Shown: piece after piece, positions 51,901 through 56,374 of the stretch
Numbering within the stretch: the stretch's first letter is position 1
Layout of the letters: the number at the start of each line of letters is the position of its first letter
Assembly: GCA_004556565.1 (NCBI GenBank)
Contig: SFGN01000029.1
Location: 1-56,374, forward strand
Direction: 5' to 3'
Origin: Lachnospiraceae bacterium
GTDB lineage: Bacteria > Bacillota_A > Clostridia > Lachnospirales > Lachnospiraceae
DNA length: 56,374 nucleotides
Made by a program: the position numbers and the translations under genes
The notes under the pieces: model-generated
Told to the model about the DNA's origin: nothing
Database searches by the model: none
Seen by the model: the letters and a program-made list of their open reading frames with translations, nothing else

Positions 51901-54900
51901 TAAGCAGTCTTATTCTTAAGAGCTTGAACATCCTTTACATACTGCTCGACTTTAGCAATACGTTCCTCACCGACAATTGCTTTCTGTTCTGCCGGCATTC
52001 CGTTAACGTCTTCCAGAAGAGTTTCCACCTCTTCAAGCTGACTGTAATCATATGCTACGAAGGAATCGATTTTATCAATCAGCTCCTGTGCCTTTTCCTG
52101 ATCATATGCTTCTCTGTCAAAAGAAGTTACCTCGTGGTATTCTGCTACTGCTTCCGTCACTGCCTTCGCATCTGCATTCGCTGCCACCGGCATCAATGTG
52201 AATTCCCACTCATATACCTGTGAAGATGGAAGCTGATACTGGCTTAATGGTCCCGGTCCACAGGTAGCACCGCCGGTACCGAGTGAACCATAGTTCACAC
52301 TCAGGATAGTTTCTGTCCTTGGCGTGATACCATATACATGATCACTTGAATTCAGGTCACCCGGTGTGAAATGAAGTGCACTTGCTTCCACAACATCTGA
52401 TGCTGCCATAAGGAGTGCATTTGTCAGACCTTCTTTTTCAACCTTCATCCACTTCACGTCTGTCAGGTTACCGCAGTCATCCACTTTTTCATATGGATAG
52501 AAGAATTCACTGACTGTGTTGGTCCAGATTCCCTGTCTTCCGTTCGTCTTTCTGTCATTGAAAGTCTCAACAGGTCCGTTACCATACCAGGTTACTTCCT
52601 CAAATCCTTCCGGCAGTACTGCCAGGGAACCGACACGAAGGAAATTGCCCATACCACTCTGCGTAGCATCTACTGTCATGGATACTGTTACCTGTCCGCT
52701 GCCGTTGATTGTGTAGACAATTGTCTCTTTCGTATTTCCGGCATCCGGGAATACAAGATTTGCTGTGATCACATTAAGGCCTGTCTCTGTATCTTTGCCT
52801 GTTTCGATGCTTTCCACACTGATATTCTTTGCAGCGTTCTGCCAATTCCAGTCAAATGCTGTCTTATCATTTTCAACCAGACCTCTCCAGAAATTCGGTG
52901 TAGGTCCCTGTTCGATCAGTTTTTCTCCGCCATATACATAATTGCTCATGGTTCCGTCAGCTTTGCTGATTTCAAAACTGAAATTATCTCCTGATACTGT
53001 ATATGAATCAGTGTTCTCTGTTACTGTTACTGTTTTTTCGCTTACGGTAAGCAGTGCCTGCTCTACTTCTACAGGAACTTCAATCTGTCCCCATGACAGC
53101 TCTGCCCCGGCATCTGCCCAGTCCGTCTTTTCTTTCAGACCGACGGAAATGTTCAGATAGTATTCGCTGCCCGCCTTAATTGTTTCAGGCATTGTGAACG
53201 GTACGCTGATAGTACCTTCGGTCTGCGGTGCGACATCTGGGTTCTCAACGGTTCCTTTATCGATCACCAGGCCATTCTCCAACAGTTCCCATGTCATCTC
53301 GAATTCATTGAGGTTTGCAAAATTATTTTCATTATAAACATTGACTCTTCTTGCATCAAGATCTGCAAGGTCTGCGCTGAACCAGAAATTCTGGTACTGA
53401 TATTTTACTTCCATCAGTTCCGGCTGAGGTGTCCTGTCTGCACTGACAAGTCCGTTCTCACAGAAACTGTTGTCGTTCGGAACATCGCCCCAGTCACCTC
53501 CGTAACCCAGGAATTTCCCTTCCATTTCATCTGCATACAGATTCTGGTGTGCATAATCCTCACTGTAATAATCCCACCCTGCCGTCTGTGCTTCACTGCG
53601 CCCATCTGCATAATCCAGCCACAGAAGCACGCTTGAATCATTTGCTCCGATCGCCGGAGTCGAAGAATTCTGTCCGTTGATTTCATCCTCTGTCAGGGCT
53701 TTCGTATAAATACGTGCGACAGAGATTTCGCCATCTATCTTCCTTCCGTTCTGTGCATCATAGCCCACACCAAGATTGCAAGAACTTGATGCTATGCCAT
53801 CAGAAACATCCTTGTCAGCCAGTTTTACTCCATCCACATAAATCTTGATGTTGCCTGCATTGTAAACACCGACCACCTGATGCCAGTTTCCTACCCAGTT
53901 ATCAGGGAAGCTGCAGGAAGCGCTCTTCCAGCTTCCGCTGTTATAAACAAAGAACTCAAGTCCGTCACCGCTGCTCTGCGTCTTAAGAGCAACCTGTGTA
54001 TCGCCTTTTTCAATAAGCACACTATTACGAGCAGTAGATGTAGGCTTAACAATCGCCTCAAAAGTAAATGCCTTGCCGGTTCCGGAAAGTGCATCATTGT
54101 ACTTGTCGTTTTCCGCCATCAGAGTATATCCACTGAAAGAATTTCCACCATTCAGGCTTCCCTCTCCGGCATTCGTCTTCCAGTCAGATTCATCCCCGAC
54201 TGCCTGTCCTGTCACACCGGTTTTATCTGTTACGGTATACTCCGCACCAAGTTCTGTCAGGTCAACAGCTCTTGCCTGGTCTACCCAGTCCCAGATAAAT
54301 CCGCCGAGCATGTTATCTGAACTGCGGACCGCATCCCAGTATTCCTCCAGGTTACCAACCGAGTTACCCATTGCATGTGCATATTCGCACATTACATATG
54401 GGATCTTGCCTTCTCCTGCTCTCCACTGCACAGTATCTACAGATGGATACATATTACTTCCCATATCTACACCCATAGAATCCGTCTGGCCTTCACTGTG
54501 GACAGGGCGGGTCGGGTCGTTATTTTTGAAGTACCAGATCATATCTCTGTACAATCCATTGGAATGATTCGGGTCACTTGTATAAACCATTTCATTTCCG
54601 ATCGACCATATCACAATTGCCGGGTTATTCTTCAATCTCTTGTATGCAGTTTCTGTTCTGTCCAGACCAAGCTCATAGAACAATCCCTCCGCGCTGCTGT
54701 TTCCCATAATCGCGTGGCTTTCCATGTTCGTCTCTGCAATCATGTAAAGTCCATACTTATTACACAGCCAATACAGATACTCATCATTACTATAGCGGGA
54801 AGTACGGATCGCGTTCAGGTTGTTCTGCTTCATCAGCTTCACATCCTCAAACTGAGTTGCCTGCGGCACAGCTTTTCCGTAAATCGGATCTGTATCATGC

Positions 54901-56254
54901 CTGTTGGCTCCCTTCAGAAGAAGCCGCTGTCCGTTAATCTTTACCGGTTCCCAGGTTGTCGTCGTTACATTATAATTGCTGTCTACCTCTGTTCTGGTAA
55001 ACTCAATCTCACGGAATCCAAGCTGCGTAGACAGTGTCTCAACCGCTTTTCCGCTGCCGTCTTTCAACGTCAGTACGAGAGCATACAGATTCGGATGCTC
55101 CGCAGACCACAGCTTCGGGCTTTCCACTTTCTTTTTCAAAGTGAATGTTTCTGTCGCTGTGGAGCCAACTTCTGTTACCGGAATAGAGGTAGCTCCGAGT
55201 ATATTATTTCCTTCTTCGTCCAGTGCCTGTACATCGATCGTCCACCCACTCTGTGCCTTGGCAGACAGGTTGCGAACATCAACAGAAAGACTGAGTGCCG
55301 CATCTACATACTCATCGTCCAGGGAAGTACGAACTGTATAATCCTGAATCTTTACAAGAGGCTCACTTGTCAGGTAAACATCACGGAAAATACCGCCGTC
55401 GTAAAGTGTATCCTGATCTTCAAACCATGTTCCGTCACAGAACTTATGTACTTCAACTGCCAGCAGGTTCTCGCCGTCAACCAGATAATCGGTAATATCA
55501 AAACGGTGCGGGCTGTATGTATCCTCGCTGTAACCCACTTCTTTTCCATTTACATATACATAATATGCAGATTCCACACCCTGGAAGCTGATGTAGATTC
55601 GTCTGTTATCTGCCCGCATCTCATCAGACACGGTAAATGTCTTCCGATACAAACCGACCGGATTATAAACCGTCGGTGCTTCCGGTACCGATACACTTGA
55701 ATCATACTTTGACTGCCACGGCATCGTCACATTTGTATAAATTGAGAAATCAAATCCCTGGCGCGTCCAGCTCATCGGAAGTGTAACTTCCTTCCAGCCG
55801 TCTGCCCCATCCTTCTGGAATGCGGCTGTCATGAACCCGTCATCGCCCATGAACTTCTGGGCCTGATCCTGATTCTGCACCACGGTCAGATCCCATGTCT
55901 CTTTTTCTCCTGTCAGCAGTTTAAAATAGGTGGAATTCTCCCTTGCATTGTAATCCCAAACTGCCGAAACTGCTGTTTCCGTATTCTGATACGGAATTCT
56001 CGGTGAAGATGCATCTTCCCGGTTAATCCCGAATACATCTCTCCTGTCACTTCATTCCCATCTACATCCGTGTAGTCGGTACCTGTCCACTCCTTATGGG
56101 TGAACTTTGTCTTATCAACATCTGCTTTGACTGATTCTGCCGCAACAAGGCCGTCCGAAGAAGTACCGGCCGCCAGAGCTGTCATACTTCCTACCGGAAG
56201 AAGGCTGACAATCATCGCTGTTGATAATAATAGCGAAAGTATTCTCTTTTTCAT
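48999..56254 (-). CDS. Secreted SLH-anchored GH2 LacZ-like beta-galactosidase (GH2-B), frameshifted near the N-terminus
   Basis: A LacZ-type GH2 enzyme predicted to cleave beta-galactosides outside the cell. It starts at 56254 behind AGGAGGG with a signal peptide (about 1-29, MTALAAG end). The frame breaks near 56037-56044: after EVTGE the expected VFGINRED continues in another frame, as if one base were missing. Joined, it has about 2418 residues: GH2 jelly roll and Ig domain, barrel with the acid/base Glu at about 555 (WSIGNE) and nucleophile at about 624 (CEYAHAMGNS), a LamG domain inserted at about 657-911 inside the barrel, the LacZ C-terminal domains, two more LamG domains, an Ig-like domain, a Big_2 domain and three SLH repeats. 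Without repair, translation could begin only at internal sites and would lack the signal peptide. Terminators on both sides make it a single gene. Confidence 0.9.
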
Positions 56255-56281
56255 TTTTACACCCTCCTTTTCTTTCAGGTA

Positions 56282-56297
56282 CTGTAAAGTTTTACAG
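56282..56297. promoter_or_regulatory. Palindrome before GH2-B, possible operator
   Basis: CTGTAAA and TTTACAG are separated by two bases, 28 bases before the GH2-B start and in its leader. A short perfect palindrome in this place suits a repressor site, but none of the other glycosidase leaders shows it and the regulator is unknown. Confidence 0.4.
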
Positions 56298-56374
56298 CCC
56301 TTTTTTCTTTAAAACCTTATATTTTCAAGGATTTCACCACTTTTTGCAAATAAAAAAGCAATGACCCCCCTATT

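Noticed and set aside
54375..55700. A 441-codon plus-strand open frame opposite GH2-B
   Set aside because: It is the reverse frame of a conserved GH2 catalytic region and has the odd composition expected of a shadow frame.

Overview
The window looks like a chromosomal segment of a gut-type Gram-positive anaerobe of the Clostridia, most likely Lachnospiraceae. The S10-spc-alpha ribosomal gene order, a KOW-domain protein between adk and infA, a zinc-type S14, strong AGGAGG ribosome binding sites and cell-surface glycosidases carrying SLH domains all fit. I cannot name the species from sequence alone.

Layout. Positions 1-17434 hold three giant secreted glycoside hydrolases in a row on the minus strand: a GH2 beta-galactosidase-like enzyme, a GH95 alpha-fucosidase and a GH84 beta-N-acetylglucosaminidase. 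A fourth, a GH2 LacZ-like enzyme, sits at 48999-56254 and is interrupted by a frameshift near its N-terminus. All four end in three SLH repeats, so they should be held on the cell surface. Their activities (beta-Gal, alpha-Fuc, beta-GlcNAc) fit stepwise trimming of mucin O-glycans or milk oligosaccharides. Positions 17521-20154 hold a two-gene operon: a catalytically dead kinase-like membrane protein with helical repeats (resembling type VII secretion EssB/YukC), and an Ig-like array with a C-terminal membrane anchor but no signal peptide. A tRNA-Arg(ACG) follows on the plus strand. Positions 20827-32133 are housekeeping and envelope genes: trpS, a PAP2 phosphatase, a diacylglycerol-kinase-family enzyme, a TetR regulator, an SfsA-MutY fusion, a polar amino acid ABC importer, uppP, a deleted HAD phosphatase and a SleB-type wall hydrolase. 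Positions 32306-48399 are the S10-spc-alpha ribosomal gene cluster on the minus strand, from rpsJ to rplQ, with promoters before rpsJ and between infA and rpmJ.

What stands out. The amino acid binding protein of the ABC importer appears circularly permuted: the segment that normally ends these proteins lies at its N-terminus. S13 (rpsM) has lost its C-terminal tail by an internal deletion whose downstream remnant is still readable in another frame. Several spacers in the ribosomal cluster are unusually long and rich in inverted repeats, and share short motifs. A LamG domain is inserted in the GH2 catalytic barrel. Four genes (GH2-B, HAD, the pseudokinase gene and rpsM) are disrupted, so part of this could be assembly error or a decaying strain; reads would settle it.
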